Below are positions 20,900-31,744 of a DNA stretch of 64,000 nt, one piece after another (positions within the stretch are counted from its first letter, which is position 1; each line of letters begins with the position of its first letter). Location of the stretch: positions 61,668,957 through 61,732,956 of the forward strand of contig CM055096.1 in assembly GCA_029204225.1 (NCBI GenBank), in the 5' to 3' direction. The notes beneath the pieces are model-generated. The model saw only the letters and a program-made list of their open reading frames with translations, was not told the origin of the DNA and did no database searches. The position numbers and the translations under genes are program-made. Source of the DNA: Diphasiastrum complanatum (Eukaryota > Streptophyta > Lycopodiopsida > Lycopodiales > Lycopodiaceae).

Positions 20900-22185
20900 A
20901 TATAAAAGAAATACTCAATCATTGCATACAAGTCACTTGTAAAGCCAAGTATCACCTTTTACAATGTAGTCCTCAATGGAATTGGATCATCATTAATATT
21001 CCAACCAGTAATTGGACCCTTTCATTTTTTCCTCATTGTTTTGGCGTTTTTCATTTTTTTCACAGTGAAGTCGTTAATCCTATTGTTGTTTGAACTTGAA
21101 ATGTTAGTGAACGGACAACATATGTATTGGTATTGATGTCGTAGCTATGAGTCAGTAGACATAAACGCTCATACATAAAATTGTGGAAAGAGTGAACAAG
21201 CGTGGAATAGGACATAATCGCAAGATAAAATGGATTGTGCTTTATGAAATAGAGCTTGCTTTATGGTTAATAAAAACAAATTTTCTATGGTTTTTTTAAT
21301 ATGCACTATGACTAGCTGCTCCAACCTAGCCCTAAACTAATTTAAACTTAAATTGAATGGATAGTTGGCGGACTATGGACGTCTACCAACTAAAGAAGAG
21401 TACAAGTATGCCTTTAGGGAATCCTATGAAGCATTAGTCAATAGATTGAAGAGAATCGTGACAACAAATTTAGCTTTCAAAATATTCATTTCTACCTGTT
21501 AGATCTGCACTTGGTTTGTAGTGTCCATCACAATTGATATGCCTCTGACAAATTCATCGCTAACATCAATCAACACAATAGATGGGTCAATCATCAACAT
21601 GTATCCCAATTTGCACTGATCAGCAAGTGTTTGAAATCCCTCAATATTCATCTTGCTTCTAACTTTCTAGTTGATATTTGCTAGTGCAATAGAATCAAAC
21701 TCCATCAGTAAAGGATTATGCTTTGATTTGTGATAAAAATTATTGAAAAACAAACAACAATTTGATTGCAAGCAAGAGCACAAAAATTAACACAAGGCAA
21801 AATGAAAATGAACAAGGAAATTGGATGTGATAAAGTAAAAATGAAGAAGTTAATGGTGTTAAATAAAAATGGATGGAAAGGTGGGTAATAAAAGTGGCAT
21901 GAAGTTCCATAATGACACGTGTCCTTACCAAAGACTTTCGCCATCATGCATTAATCAACAGATCATATGTCAAATCACAAAAATTAAAGTGGAATTAAGT
22001 CACCGACTATTCATTACTATAGAATATTCTTCGATAATTTTGAAACTTCGAAAGAAAAATAAAATAAAATAAGCTGATCATTCAAGCATTCAATTAAATA
22101 GATAAACAACATATAGTTGAATGAAAAGTAACAACTAATAAATAAAAAAGAACAAACAAATAAACAAATATTTACAAATAGTACT
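20900..22185. other. No confident feature
   Basis: AT-rich. At 21480-21665 the minus strand has an open stretch (MNIEGFQTLADQCKLGYMLM, then VLIDVSDEFVRGI) that reads like protein but that I cannot assign. It might be upstream gypsy sequence, since gypsy integrase follows on the same strand at higher coordinates. Confidence 0.35.
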
Positions 22186-22905
22186 TCTTTATTTGAGAGC
22201 CATTTACTTTGGTTTCCAGTAGGAAAATCCCCTATAGATCAGATAGTTGAATGGATCCATTGTCAAAAACTTCGATAACTTTGTACGATCCCATCCATCG
22301 CGTATGCAATTTGCCCAAAAATTTGATATGTCGATTATCGTACAATAGAGCATAGTATCCTTCTCAAAGAACAACTGGCTTTATCGAATCATCGATGCTT
22401 TTCTTTCATCTTGTCTGTATTTTCTTTGTATCAATTAGAGCTTAATTTTGTTTTTCCTTGAGCTTTTCAATCAATAAAATTCTTTCTTCAAACTACGGTC
22501 TTTGTTAGATCGTGATTCTATCTGTGCACAATAAGTATGTATGTCGAATTCAATGAGTATCGAGTGCATACCATATACCAAATAGAAAGGTATCTGTTTT
22601 TTAGTCACTTTCTTGGCATTTTGATAGGCCCATAGAACAGATGGAAGTTTTTGATCACAATCAAAAGAATGTGTTATCGTATCTTGTTTAATATTTTGCA
22701 CAATATCTCATTCGCCCTCTCAGTCAATCCATTTGCTTAAGGATTATATGCAGTTGTTTTGTGATGCTTAATCATAAAATACTTTTTCAGAAGATGAATC
22801 ATATCGTTAAGAAAATGCGTCCCTCTATCGCTTACAAGCTCCAAAGGACAACCAGATCTAGTTATGATGTTTTGAAACAGAATCTCTGCACCCATTTTAG
22901 CATCA
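22186..22905 (-). pseudogene. Ty3/gypsy integrase remnant
   Basis: On the minus strand this runs from AEILFQNIITRSGCPLELVS through SDRGTHFLND (second catalytic Asp), HHKTTAYNP and ANGLTERANEILCKIL, which holds the Glu of the DDE triad. It continues with LPSVLWAYQNAKKVTKKQIP and FYLVYGM, then the C-terminal region LYDNRHIKFLGKLHTRWMG, typical of gypsy integrases. Several stops and a shift near 22700 show decay. The zinc finger and first Asp are missing because the piece begins at the junction with copia RT near 22905. It is distinct from the gypsy remnant at 268-1011. Confidence 0.85.
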
Positions 22906-23489
22906 TTCGTAAAAAAGTGTTAAGCTTAGCAAACCAACTCCTTGGTGCTTGCTTAAGGCCATATAAGCTCTTTTGTAGAAAATATGCATGATTTGGCGTT
23001 GTAGGTGAAAGTACCTCTTAGCTTGCTCCATGTACACTTCCTCCTCAAGATCACCATTCAAAAAATCATTTGTGATATCCAATTGCCATAGATCCCATCC
23101 ATAAAGAGTAGCAAGAGAGATGATGACCCGAATGCTTACCATCTTTGCCACGGGTGCAAAGGTTTCATCATAGTCAGTACCATGTTCTTGAGCATATCAT
23201 TTTGCCACCAACCTTGCTTTGTACTTGTTGATTGATCCATCTTGGTTTGTCTTCACTCCTTGAAGATCCATTTGCATCCAATAGCTTTCTTGTCCTTAGG
23301 TAACTCCACCAATCTCCATGTTTGATTCTTCATAAGAGCTTGATACTCAAGATCCATTGCTTGGATCCACTCCTCTTTGTTCCTTACTTCATCTACACAT
23401 GTAGGTTCATCAAAAGAGGTTAGGAGAGCAAAGTGCGTACCTCCAACAACTTGCTTACCTTTCTCATCATATATGAGCCTTGAAGGCAT
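22906..23489 (-). pseudogene. pol: Ty1/copia reverse transcriptase N-terminal remnant
   Basis: The minus-strand reading starts MPSRLIYDEKGKQVVGG, continues with EEWIQAMDLEYQALMKNQTW and AIGCKWIFK, shifts, then shows SINKYKARLVAK and DYDETFAPVAKMVSIRVIIS. Motif A appears as QLDITNDFLNGDLEEEVYM. The LYGLKQA-like block near 22960 is scrambled by frameshifts, and the sequence ends at 22905, before the YVDD box. The linker matches B2 and B3 (PSRLTYDQKGKQVVSG), so this is the RT portion of a family B relative, and shows what B2 and B3 have lost. Confidence 0.85.
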
Positions 23490-24074
23490 TTGTAAAGTTA
23501 TGAAAACTTATGATAAAAGTGGGTTGAAACAATATAAGATTTTACTTGCTTATGAACTACTTGAATTTGCTAAGCGAGAATGCAATTCGATCTTCGGTTG
23601 TGAATCAGGATAATCCGTGCATATTGAAGACACTTTTACGATAACCAATAAAAAAAAGGGGCCTTCATTAACTTTCATTTTCACCTAGACAACAATGTAT
23701 TTTTAGATCTGGAAAAGATCCAAGCAATGATGATTCCACATTACCAAATGAAAAGAGATGGTAAGAATGCTTCCTATAGAGTTTCCAATTTTTATTTACG
23801 TTTATCTTTAGTGAATTTGTATGTTTTTTTTAATCAAGAGTCACTTTTGTATATTGTGAAGGCAAACTCATATTTGCTATCAAGTTGGATGAAGCAGAGA
23901 TCGTAAAAGGTCACAAACTTGAACGTGTCACGATCACGTTGATGAACCAAGCATTGTAACAACATAATAAAGGTAATTTAGATGAAATCAATGTGCAATC
24001 CGAAAAGCACATATGGTGGATAGCCGCATTTGAATCACCCTAACTTTGTCTATAGTCCATCATTTGATGTGAAA
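23490..24074. other. No recognised feature
   Basis: AT-rich filler between the RT remnant and element D. No integrase C-terminus precedes the RT piece on the minus strand, as would be expected in an intact element. Confidence 0.4.
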
Positions 24075-24230
24075 TAGATCTTGTTTTAGAGAGATTTGAG
24101 TAGCTAGTGAGAATCAATTCACAAATAGTTGCAAGATCTTTCATAGGAGGAGATAGTACTTCATTATTGGATCCTATTGAGAGTGTGTAGCAACATTTAT
24201 TGTTAATCATTTGAGTTTTCTTCACTTCAA

Positions 24231-25195
24231 ATGTCTTCAATGAGTTCATCTTTGTTGGAACCAAGTGAAAGATTGTCCACTTCAAACTATTCAATTTGGA
24301 GGATGAGGATGGAGATGGACATAGTTCTTGGCCTTGAAGAAGAACCACAAGTTCTTCAAGAGGTTCAAAAATACAAAAAGAGAGCTAGGATGGCTCTCCA
24401 CTACATTAAGATGAATGTCTCTAATGAGATATTGAGGGAGATAGGTACTTCTACAACAACCAAAGAAGCTTGGATTGTCTCAAGACTATCTATGAGGCTA
24501 AGAACACCTCTAGGCTCCTCACTCTTAGAAATCAAATCCTTCAAAGTATCCAAAAGAGTGATGAGAGTGCATCTAGTTATATTTTGAGAGTAAAAGATAT
24601 TCATAGAGAGCTTGCTTGCATTGGTGATTCCATCAATCAAAATGAGCTAGTCCAAATCATTCTCAATGGCTTGAGAAGTGAATTTGATAACCTTGTCCAA
24701 TCCTATGCCATTAAGGAGGAGCTACCAAGTTTGGAGGCTCTCCAAAGTGTGCTAATTTCTGAAGAATCAAGACAAGAGTACAAGCTCTTGAGGATGGACT
24801 AGCTTTCTCTCACTCATAACGATGGCAAAGCCCTCTTTGCCAAGGACAAGCACAAAGGGAGGAGCAAGAACCAATTTCAACAATCCTCAAGCAAGGACAA
24901 AGCCAAATCCAAAGACAAAGATGAGGAGGAAGATGATTCCTCTAATGCTTCATCATCCAAGCTCAAGAAGAAGAAGATCAAGTGCTTTTATTGTGGCAAG
25001 AAAGGCCATTATGCCACCAATTGCTTCAAGAAGAAGAATCAACTCAAGCAAGCCAACATCAGCAATGAGAAGGAAGACACTATTGCAAGTGATGGAGAGG
25101 GATCTCTTATGGTCTCTAGCTTCTCATCCACTCCTTTCAAGAAGGATGGCTTATGGTATATTGATAGTGGAGCCTCTTCACATATGTGCAACTCC
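24231..25195 (+). pseudogene. gag: Copia gag and protease start of remnant D
   Basis: Gag starts at 24231 with MSSMSSSLLEPSERLSTSNY. About 12 residues present in element A (after the RMRME block) are missing. The frame slips after KEAW near 24474 and continues as IYEAKNTSRLLTLRNQI and VKDIHRELACIGDSINQNEL to a TAG near 24800, then in the same frame to the zinc knuckle CFYCGKKGHYATNC. After the linker (ANISNEKEDTIASDGEG, open here where A and C1 have a stop) comes the protease motif YIDSGASSHMCNS. The sequence then jumps at about 25195. Confidence 0.85.
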
Positions 25196-25522
25196 ATCTT
25201 TGCCCAGAGACTTTTGGGAAGAAACCATTAATTGTGCAAATTATCTTTGCAATAGGCTCCCACATATAGCTCTTGGAGGAAAGTCACCATATGAAATCTT
25301 ATATTTGAAGAAGCCTAAGGTTGATTACCTTAGAGTTTTTGTATGCATATGCTTTGCCCATATTCCCTTGGAAACAAGGAAGAAGGAAGATCCTAGTGCA
25401 TGCAAAGGGATCATGGTTGGATACTCATCCGCCAAAAAGGCCTATAGAGTTTTTGTACTCTCTACTTCTCAAGCTAGACCCACTTGTCAGCTCAGAATGG
25501 CTGATCAAAATGTGGTTTGACC
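25196..25522 (+). pseudogene. pol: Integrase C-terminal piece of remnant D
   Basis: Directly after the protease motif the reading switches to LPRDFWEETINCANYLCNRL, then GGKSPYEILYLKKPK and FAHIPLETRKKEDP. This is the portion beyond the integrase catalytic Glu. About 350 residues (rest of protease, zinc site, DDE core) are deleted. The tail after GYSSAKKAYRVF no longer resembles copia and runs to the B2 LTR. Confidence 0.8.
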
Positions 25523-26160
25523 TGTGAAAGATTCAACTAGTTTCATCACATTTTGCTATATTTTCATATTTGGCATATTGAGGCCAAAACTTGTTTTAGA
25601 CTTAGAGGTTAATTTTAGGTCTAAATTTCATTTGAATAAACACTTTTTGAAAGTGTGGGTAAGTTAGAATGCGAGTTTGAGTAGATTTAATTTGAATAGT
25701 TGGGTACATTGAATCTAGACCCAAAATTAGTAGGGTTAGCATTTTGGAGGGAAATCCAAGTGGCCAAATCGGGTTTGTACCTGCTATAAAATGATGTAAC
25801 TCGTGGAGAGAGTAATTTTCTCTCTTCTCTATCTCATTTCATGCTTATACATGGCTCTCTTGGGTTCTACTATCCATTGGTGCACTATCTTGGTGATTGC
25901 TTGCAATTCTATGTGTAGAATGATCTATATTTGTTATTTTTGGATCCACACGTGTGAAATACAGTAGCTTGCTGGTTTTTTATGGATAGCAATAGTACAT
26001 AATCATTTCATTCAAGTTTGATCAAGTTCTATTAGTGTTTGCATCTCAAATTGTGTGTAGATGCTGATTTTTCTACATTGGTGAAATTGGTAGTGTATTT
26101 CTCTTTCTAACCAAAGATCAATCAAGTAGATTGGATCTTAAGGATCTAAAATCTTAAACA
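25523..26160 (+). repeat. 5' LTR of element B2
   Basis: Starts TGTGAAAGATTCAACTAG and ends ATCTTAAACA, where the 3' copy has TCTTTCACA. TATA-like CTATAAAATG is near 25790. The palindrome CCACACGTGTGAAA is at 25946-25959. Confidence 0.88.
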
Positions 26161-26172
26161 TGGTATCAGAGC
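26161..26172 (+). other. Primer binding site of element B2
   Basis: TGGTATCAGAGC, a perfect copy of the plant initiator-Met primer site, immediately follows the LTR. Confidence 0.92.
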
Positions 26173-26760
26173 TTGTGTTTCAGGTTATGAAGGAGAAAAT
26201 CCGATCTATCAATGATTTGGTGAAAATATCAAGTCTAGAGCATGCTAGAGAGGATTCTACATCAAAATCGAGTTTTTTGCTTTTGTAGATTGGATATTTT
26301 GTAGATCAAAACACTAAATAGGTCAATATACTTGATCAATCCCGATTTTTGAATTCACATACTAGATTTGGCCGATTTTTTGGATCATTGGATCAGCCTA
26401 AGTGGTGGCTTATAGATTGCATATCAAATTTTCAGCATTCGCATCTAGATTTGGAATAGTCAATTTTTTTGTGATTTTGTCAAAACCTAATTTTGATTGG
26501 ATCTCTAGATAGTGAGGTTTTTGGACCTCATTTGAGTGTGTTTCAATATTAAAAAGTGGCAAAAGTCATTAGATTGAGGATAGATCATAGGTTGATCAAG
26601 ATTCCATAATTCTATGTGTTGATTTGCTTGATAAGTGCTAGAAGAGAATTTGTGAGATAGTTTCAAATCTTGGTGATTTCTTTTGAAAGCATTTGTTGTT
26701 GTTCAAAGGAGTGCTTTGTGCATTGAAGCAGGTTGAAAGAGAAGATAAGGTCATTGCTAC

Positions 26761-28040
26761 ATGGCAACCTCAATTGGAGTCATGTTGGAAGCCAATGATA
26801 GGCTTACCTCAAGTAGCTATTCATTGTGAAAAGTGAGGATGGAGTCACTTCTTGAGATGAATGATGTTTTGGATATTGTTGTAGGTTTGGAGGAGATACC
26901 AGCAACACAACAAGATCAATTGAGGTATGACAAGAGGGGCAAGAAGGCTCTACACATGATAAAGATGAATGTTACCAATGAGCTTCTCAAGGAAGCTGGT
27001 AAGTGCACATCATCTTTGGAAGCTTGGAGTTCATTGAAGAAGCTTTATGAATCCAAGTATACTTCTAGAGTGTTGACTCTAAGAAGGCAAATCTTTTCTT
27101 GTTTGCAAAATAATGAAGAAAGTCCAAGTACTTTTGTTTTGAGAATGAAAGCATTGAATGATGAGTTAGCTTGCATAGATGAAAGCATTAAGGAAGGAGA
27201 GCTTATTCAAGTGATTCTTAATGGATTGTTGGATGCTCATGCTAACATTGCTCAAAGTATTGCTATTCAAAAGACTTTGCCAAGTTTGATGGATCTTCAA
27301 GAGATCTTGATCAATGAGGAATATAGGCTTCAAGCAAGAGGTGGATCTACATCGACACTTCAAGAGGATGTTATGTTGTCAAAGGGCAACTTCAAGGGCA
27401 AAACCAAAAGTAAGTGGTCTAAAGGACAAGATCAAGTGGATGTTTCTTCAAGTGGCAAAAAGAAGGATAGATCAAAGCTCAAGTGCTTCTATTGTGGCAT
27501 CAAAGGACACTTTGCAAGTGAGTGCTACAAGAAGAAGAGAGATCAAGGAGACAAGCAAGGTAATCTAACTCTTGATGAGGATGGTTTGGATGTTCAAGAT
27601 GCAAATGATGATGCTTTTGTGATGTCTTCATGTATGCTTGCTAATGATGGAGATCTAGATCCTTGGTGGATTGATAGTGGAGCAAGTTCACACATGACCT
27701 TTCACAAAGAGTACTTCACATCTTTGTGGGCATATGGAGATGACAAGAGGGCGATCTACATGGCCAATGATGGTGAGTGTGCAATCAAAAGAATTGGCAC
27801 AATTCCTATTTCTCTCTCTACAAATAGGAATGTTCATTTGGAGGATGTCTTGTTTGTTCCATCTATCACCAAGAATTTGCTTAGTGTGAGCCAAATGCTA
27901 AGTAAAGGCCTCAAGGTGGAGTTTGATGGAGATTCTTGTTTGATCAAAAGGAAGGATGTCTTGATTGGAAAAGGTAAAAGGCAAGGGAAGTTGTTCAAAC
28001 TAGATGCTTTTGTTATTGCTAACCAAGTTGGATGTGGAAA
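26761..28040 (+). pseudogene. gag-pol: Copia gag-protease of element B2
   Basis: Gag starts at 26761 (MATSIGVMLEANDRLTSSSY). Codon 23 (26827-26829) is TGA where related elements have Trp of SIWKVRMES, so translation would stop early; the remainder is open for about 400 codons. The zinc knuckle CFYCGIKGHFASEC is at 27484-27525. Protease motif DPWWIDSGASSHM follows near 27660, then FVPSITKNLLSVSQML and the start of the pre-integrase domain (GKRQGKLFKLDAF). After NQVGCG the sequence jumps, losing the integrase zinc site and first catalytic Asp. Confidence 0.88.
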
Positions 28041-28525
28041 GATGAATGTTACCAATGAGCTTCACAAAGATCAAGTGCTTGAGAGGTGACAATGGTGGTG
28101 AGTACATATCTAACAAGTTCAAGGCCTTTTGTGTTGAGCATGGGATCAAGAGGGAGTATACAACATCAAGGACCCCACAACAAAATGGAGTGGCTGAAAG
28201 GAAGAATAGGACTTTATGTGAAAGTGCTAAAGCTATGAGGTTAAGTGCTAATCTTGACAAACCATTTTGGGATGAAGCTTTGTTGTGTTCCAATTTCTTG
28301 TGCAATAGGTGGCCGAGTGCTATTTTGGATGGAAGGACACCTTTTGAGATGCTATTCAAGAGGAGGCCGAGTGTCAACCTTCTAAGAACCTTTGGATGTA
28401 CATGCTATGTCAACATTACTCTTGATGACAGGACCAAGGAGGATCCATCTTCAAGAAGTATTTTTGTTGGATATAGTGAGGTGAGTAAAGCTATAAGGTT
28501 TACATTCCTTCTACTAACAAAGTGA
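28041..28525 (+). pseudogene. pol: Integrase distal half of element B2
   Basis: The reading frame at 28046-28525 contains KCLRGDNGGEYISNKFKAFC (second Asp, within DNGGEY), RTPQQNGVAERKNRTLCES (catalytic Glu), then DKPFWDEALLCSNFLCNRW and the C-terminal part GRTPFEMLFKRRPSVN, DRTKEDPSS, IFVGYSEVSKA. The first 150 or so residues of integrase are missing, so it is inactive. A frame change after SKA ends the frame at 28525; B3 keeps the in-frame version (SKAYKVYIPSTNKV). Confidence 0.85.
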
Positions 28526-28527
28526 TG

Positions 28528-28900
28528 AGGGGAACATTCCAAAGGTGTCTTCAAGCATGATTGATGGTAGAGTGGATGGATCTAACATTCTTGATTTTGA
28601 TGAGAAGGATCCTACTTTGGATGGTGGTGATGATGGACCTTCATCAAGTCAAAAGCCAAGGAGAACATCAAGAGAAAGACAAGTACCTTCAAGGCTCACA
28701 TATGATCAAAAGGGTAAGCAAGTAGTTTCTGGAAATTATGTTGCTTTCCTAACTTCTTTGGATGAGCCTACAAGTGTAGATCAAGCAAGGAAAGAAGAGG
28801 AGTGGATCCAAGCAATGGATCTTGAGTATCGATCTCTTATGAAGAGTGGAACATCTTTTGGAGGACCTTCTTGTGTACATGGAGCTATGCAAGTGGATGG
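28528..28900 (+). pseudogene. pol: Integrase-RT linker of element B2 up to the RT deletion
   Basis: The stretch reads SQKPRRTSRERQVPSRLTYD, QKGKQVVSGNYVAFLTSLDE and EEWIQAMDLEYRSLMKSG. In the RT remnant at 22906-23489 the next residues are ALMKNQTWRLVELP and the RT continues. Here LMKSG is followed by TSFGGPSCVHGAMQVDGCY and no RT motif appears afterwards. The same replacement is found in B3. Confidence 0.85.
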
Positions 28901-29009
28901 ATGTTATCTTGCTGTAAAATCAAGTAATAGATCTGGAAAACAAATTTTGTTCAATGACTTTGATAGTCAAGGTGATGATCAAGAGTTGATCTCAAAGGAC
29001 TTCAACTAG

Positions 29010-29700
29010 TCAAAAGGAAAGTTGGCAATTTGGAGCTAGTCAAGTGCATCAAAGGAGAGGTAATTGGCGAAGATGTTATGGATCTATTTTTGCAGCATAT
29101 TTAAGACTCAAGTAAGGTCAAAGGAGCAGCAAGGATCTGTTGTTCAAGTTTACTTTACTTGTTCTATCTCATGTTTGAGCAATTTCATGTGGATGTGTGC
29201 AAATTGTCAAGATATGGTAAAACTAGCTACATTGGTGAGCATTGTTTTGATGTTGGATTTGTACTAGAATTCTTGGCTGGTTTTGCTGATGGAAATGAAG
29301 CTAATGGAGGCTCATTATGTCACTCATTCATGGTCAAGTCATCAAGGCTTGATGGCATCTTATGGCAAGATGGAGATGGAGGCTCATTCATGGAGTATCA
29401 TCGTGGATACAAGGCAACAAAGGACAAAGAAGGAGGAGACATGCAAGAAAATGTTGATCACTCACATTTATTGTTTGTTTTCTGTATTTTTCTAGAGAGT
29501 TCAGAGTTGGAAGCATGGTGGAATCATTTCATTTACATTCTATTTGATTCTTCATGTTTTAGTCACATTTTTACATGTAAAATTGATGTAAGAAATAGTG
29601 AAACATCCTAAGTGGACACTATTCTCTATATCAATTATGGCTGTTTCTATTTTGAGCATTGCATGATCATTGAACGGAGATATATTCTTAGGAAGAAGAT
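29010..29700 (+). other. Unassigned internal segment of B2 with a 150-codon frame
   Basis: Between the RT deletion and the RNase H tail lies about 0.7 kb of non-copia sequence. Its first 120 bp (GGATCTATTTTT...ATCTCATGTTTGAGCAA) resemble the 3' untranslated region of family F at 32255-32335. A 150-codon frame (29159-29611) contains GGSLCHSFMVKSS and GDGGSFMEYHRGYKATKDKE and a repeated GGAGGCTCATT phrase. No domain is recognised. It could be a 3' UTR, captured host sequence or a chance frame. Confidence 0.35.
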
Positions 29701-29732
29701 CATTCTTATGATGGATCAAAGTTCTATTGGCA

Positions 29733-29947
29733 AAAACTATGCTAGGAGCAAGCATATTGAGATACAATATCACTTTGTGAGGGAGCAAGTCATTGCAAAG
29801 GAGGTGGAGCTTCAACATGTGTCTTCAAGGAAATGTGTAGCTGATATCTTCACCAAAGCATTGGGAAAAGACTTGCTCATGAAGCAGAGGACTTCAGTTG
29901 GAGTGTTATCAAAGTCTATGCTAAAACTAGTTGAACAAGGAGTATGA
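29733..29947 (+). pseudogene. pol: RNase H C-terminal tail of element B2
   Basis: About 70 codons read ARSKHIEIQYHFVREQVIAK, EVELQHVSSRKCVADIFTKA and LGVLSKSM-like text up to LVEQGV and a TGA whose bases overlap the 3' LTR start. This is the terminal block of copia RNase H plus the usual pol tail. The catalytic SDSDFAGD and EAEY blocks are not present. Confidence 0.85.
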
Positions 29948-30589
29948 AAGATTCAACTAGTTTCATCACATTTTGCTATATTTTCATATTTGGCATATTG
30001 AGGCCAAAGCTTGTTTTAGACTTAGAGGTTGACTATTCAAAGTTCATTAGTCTAAATTTCATTTGAATAAACACTTTCTGAAAGTGTGGAAAAGTTAGAA
30101 TGCGAGTTTAAGTAGATTCAATTTGAATAGTTGAGTACATTGAATCTAGACCCAAAATTAGTAGGGTTAGCATTTTGGAGGGAAATCCAAGTGGCCAAAT
30201 AGGGTTTGGACCTGTTATAAAAGGATGTAACTCGTGGAGAGAGTAATCTTCTCTCTTCTCTATCTCATTTCATGCTTATACATGGTTCTCTTGGGTTCTA
30301 CTATCCATTGGTGCACTATCTTGGTGATTGCTTGCAATTCTATGTGTAGAATGATCTATATTTGTTATTTTTGGATCCACACGTGTGAAATACAGTAGCT
30401 TGCTGGATTTTTACGGACATAAACAGTACATAATCATTTCATTAAAGTTTGATCAAGTTCTATTAGGTTGCATCTCAAATTGTGTGTAGATGCTGATTTT
30501 TCTACATTGGTGAAATTGGTAGTGTATTTCTCTTTCTAACCAAAGATCATTCAAGTAGATTGGATCTTAAGGATCTGAAATCTTTCACA
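29943..30589 (+). repeat. 3' LTR of element B2
   Basis: Starts TATGAAAGATTC (the usual TG is changed to TA) and ends TCTTTCACA. CCACACGTGTGAAA is at 30377-30390. It is very similar to the 5' LTR but with several substitutions and small indels, so the element is older than element E. Confidence 0.88.
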
Positions 30590-30649
30590 TGACATACATG
30601 ATTTCTCTCACAAATTTTGATCAAGCTAGGAGGCCTCAAATTTTCCATC

Positions 30650-31744
30650 GATCTAGTAGTACTCGATATTTCTAGTAATGCCTAATCCTATGAGTTACTA
30701 CTTGGTCGCCCTTGGCTCACCAATGCAAGGGCCGTTCACAACTGGAGCAAAGGTCGAGTCACCTTTGGTGATTGAGATAGTTCTGTTACCATTGATTCAT
30801 CTAGGAAACTCAAACCTGCACGCTTCCATGATATAGATTCATCCACTACCAATTCCGTGTTTGAGCCTTACTAGTCTACCAAAGAGAAAGATCATTATGT
30901 TGAATTTACTAATATCATAAACTAGAGCCCCAATTTAGCTACGATTGATTGTGTGAGTGCTGATTACTGTGCTCAAAATTAGACTGATTGTATCTATACT
31001 CCCCTAGAAAATCCCGAACAACTTCCTGATCTAGACACACCTATCATTAATATCAAATTTATTGATATTCTTCCACACAATGATGAATTGTTGAACATTG
31101 CTTGGCTACCTACTGATAAAAAGACAATTTATTTGTAGATGACGAAAATGTCTTGCACATTCAAAATTGCCCAGACAATTTGGAAATTTCTGACATTCAG
31201 ATCCTCAACTACATGGAAGTACTTCCATTTTAAAGCTTTCCCACAACACTCATCCAAGGTCAAACCAGTTGCCAAAGTTACGATCGAAAAACCTGATACC
31301 CAACGATACCATGTCAAAAGACCAAATTATTCGTGGGACCTATGTGAGCAAGAAACCATTATTCAAATTGACGATGATTGTCCATGATATGCCATCAATT
31401 TCTCATCCGCACACCTCACGTCCTCCGAAGCCACCACCTCGTGGCAAAACCATGAAGGAGAAGATGAAGATATTGCTTCTCAATCAACCGCTTGGAAATC
31501 TCACCACTATTCGGGAAGTTCCAAAAATATCCTTAGCTCATACACGAATCCCAGAACCTCCCAAATCACCATCCCGACAGTTGAAAGACAAGGCCCTCCT
31601 CAAATCACTTGCACATGATGTGCCTGCCTATTTTAAGGATTATACGATTGAGGATGTGACTATCCAATTACCACAAGCTCAACGCGAGCCAAATGGTAAT
31701 TCACCTCACAAAGGCCCTGCACGAACCATCACTCTATCCTTAAG
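30650..31744 (+). pseudogene. Ty3/gypsy-type polyprotein remnant (protease end and linker)
   Basis: The plus-strand frame opens with WLTNARAVHNWSKGRVTFG, resembling the end of gypsy retropepsins (GRPWL...NW.KG..T). It continues as a Pro/Asp-rich linker with several stops (IINIKFIDILPHNDELLNIA). A shifted frame, 31269-31748, carries HPHTSRPPKPPPRGKTMKEK and IPEPPKSPSRQLKDKALLKS. No RT motifs follow. Assignment to Ty3/gypsy rests on the short protease-end match and is moderate; the linker alone is not diagnostic. Confidence 0.45.

Larger units (their letters stand above)
24075..25522 (+). mobile_element. Ty1/copia remnant D (family A-like), no LTRs
   Basis: The leader from about 24075 parallels the element A leader (GTTGCAAGATCTTKCATAGGA, TTATTGGATMCTAT), followed by gag, protease start and an integrase end piece. 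It is cut on the left without LTR or primer site and on the right at the family B2 LTR at 25523. Confidence 0.8.
25523..30589 (+). mobile_element. Ty1/copia element B2, both LTRs, RT deleted
   Basis: The 5.07-kb element has LTRs of 638 and 647 bp and a primer site. Gag-protease, integrase C-half and RNase H tail are present; RT is absent. Flanking bases TGACC (25518-25522) and TGACA (30590-30594) match at 4 of 5, consistent with a 5-bp target duplication carrying one mutation. The polypurine tract is AACAAGGAG before the 3' LTR. It inserted at the edge of remnant D. Confidence 0.9.
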
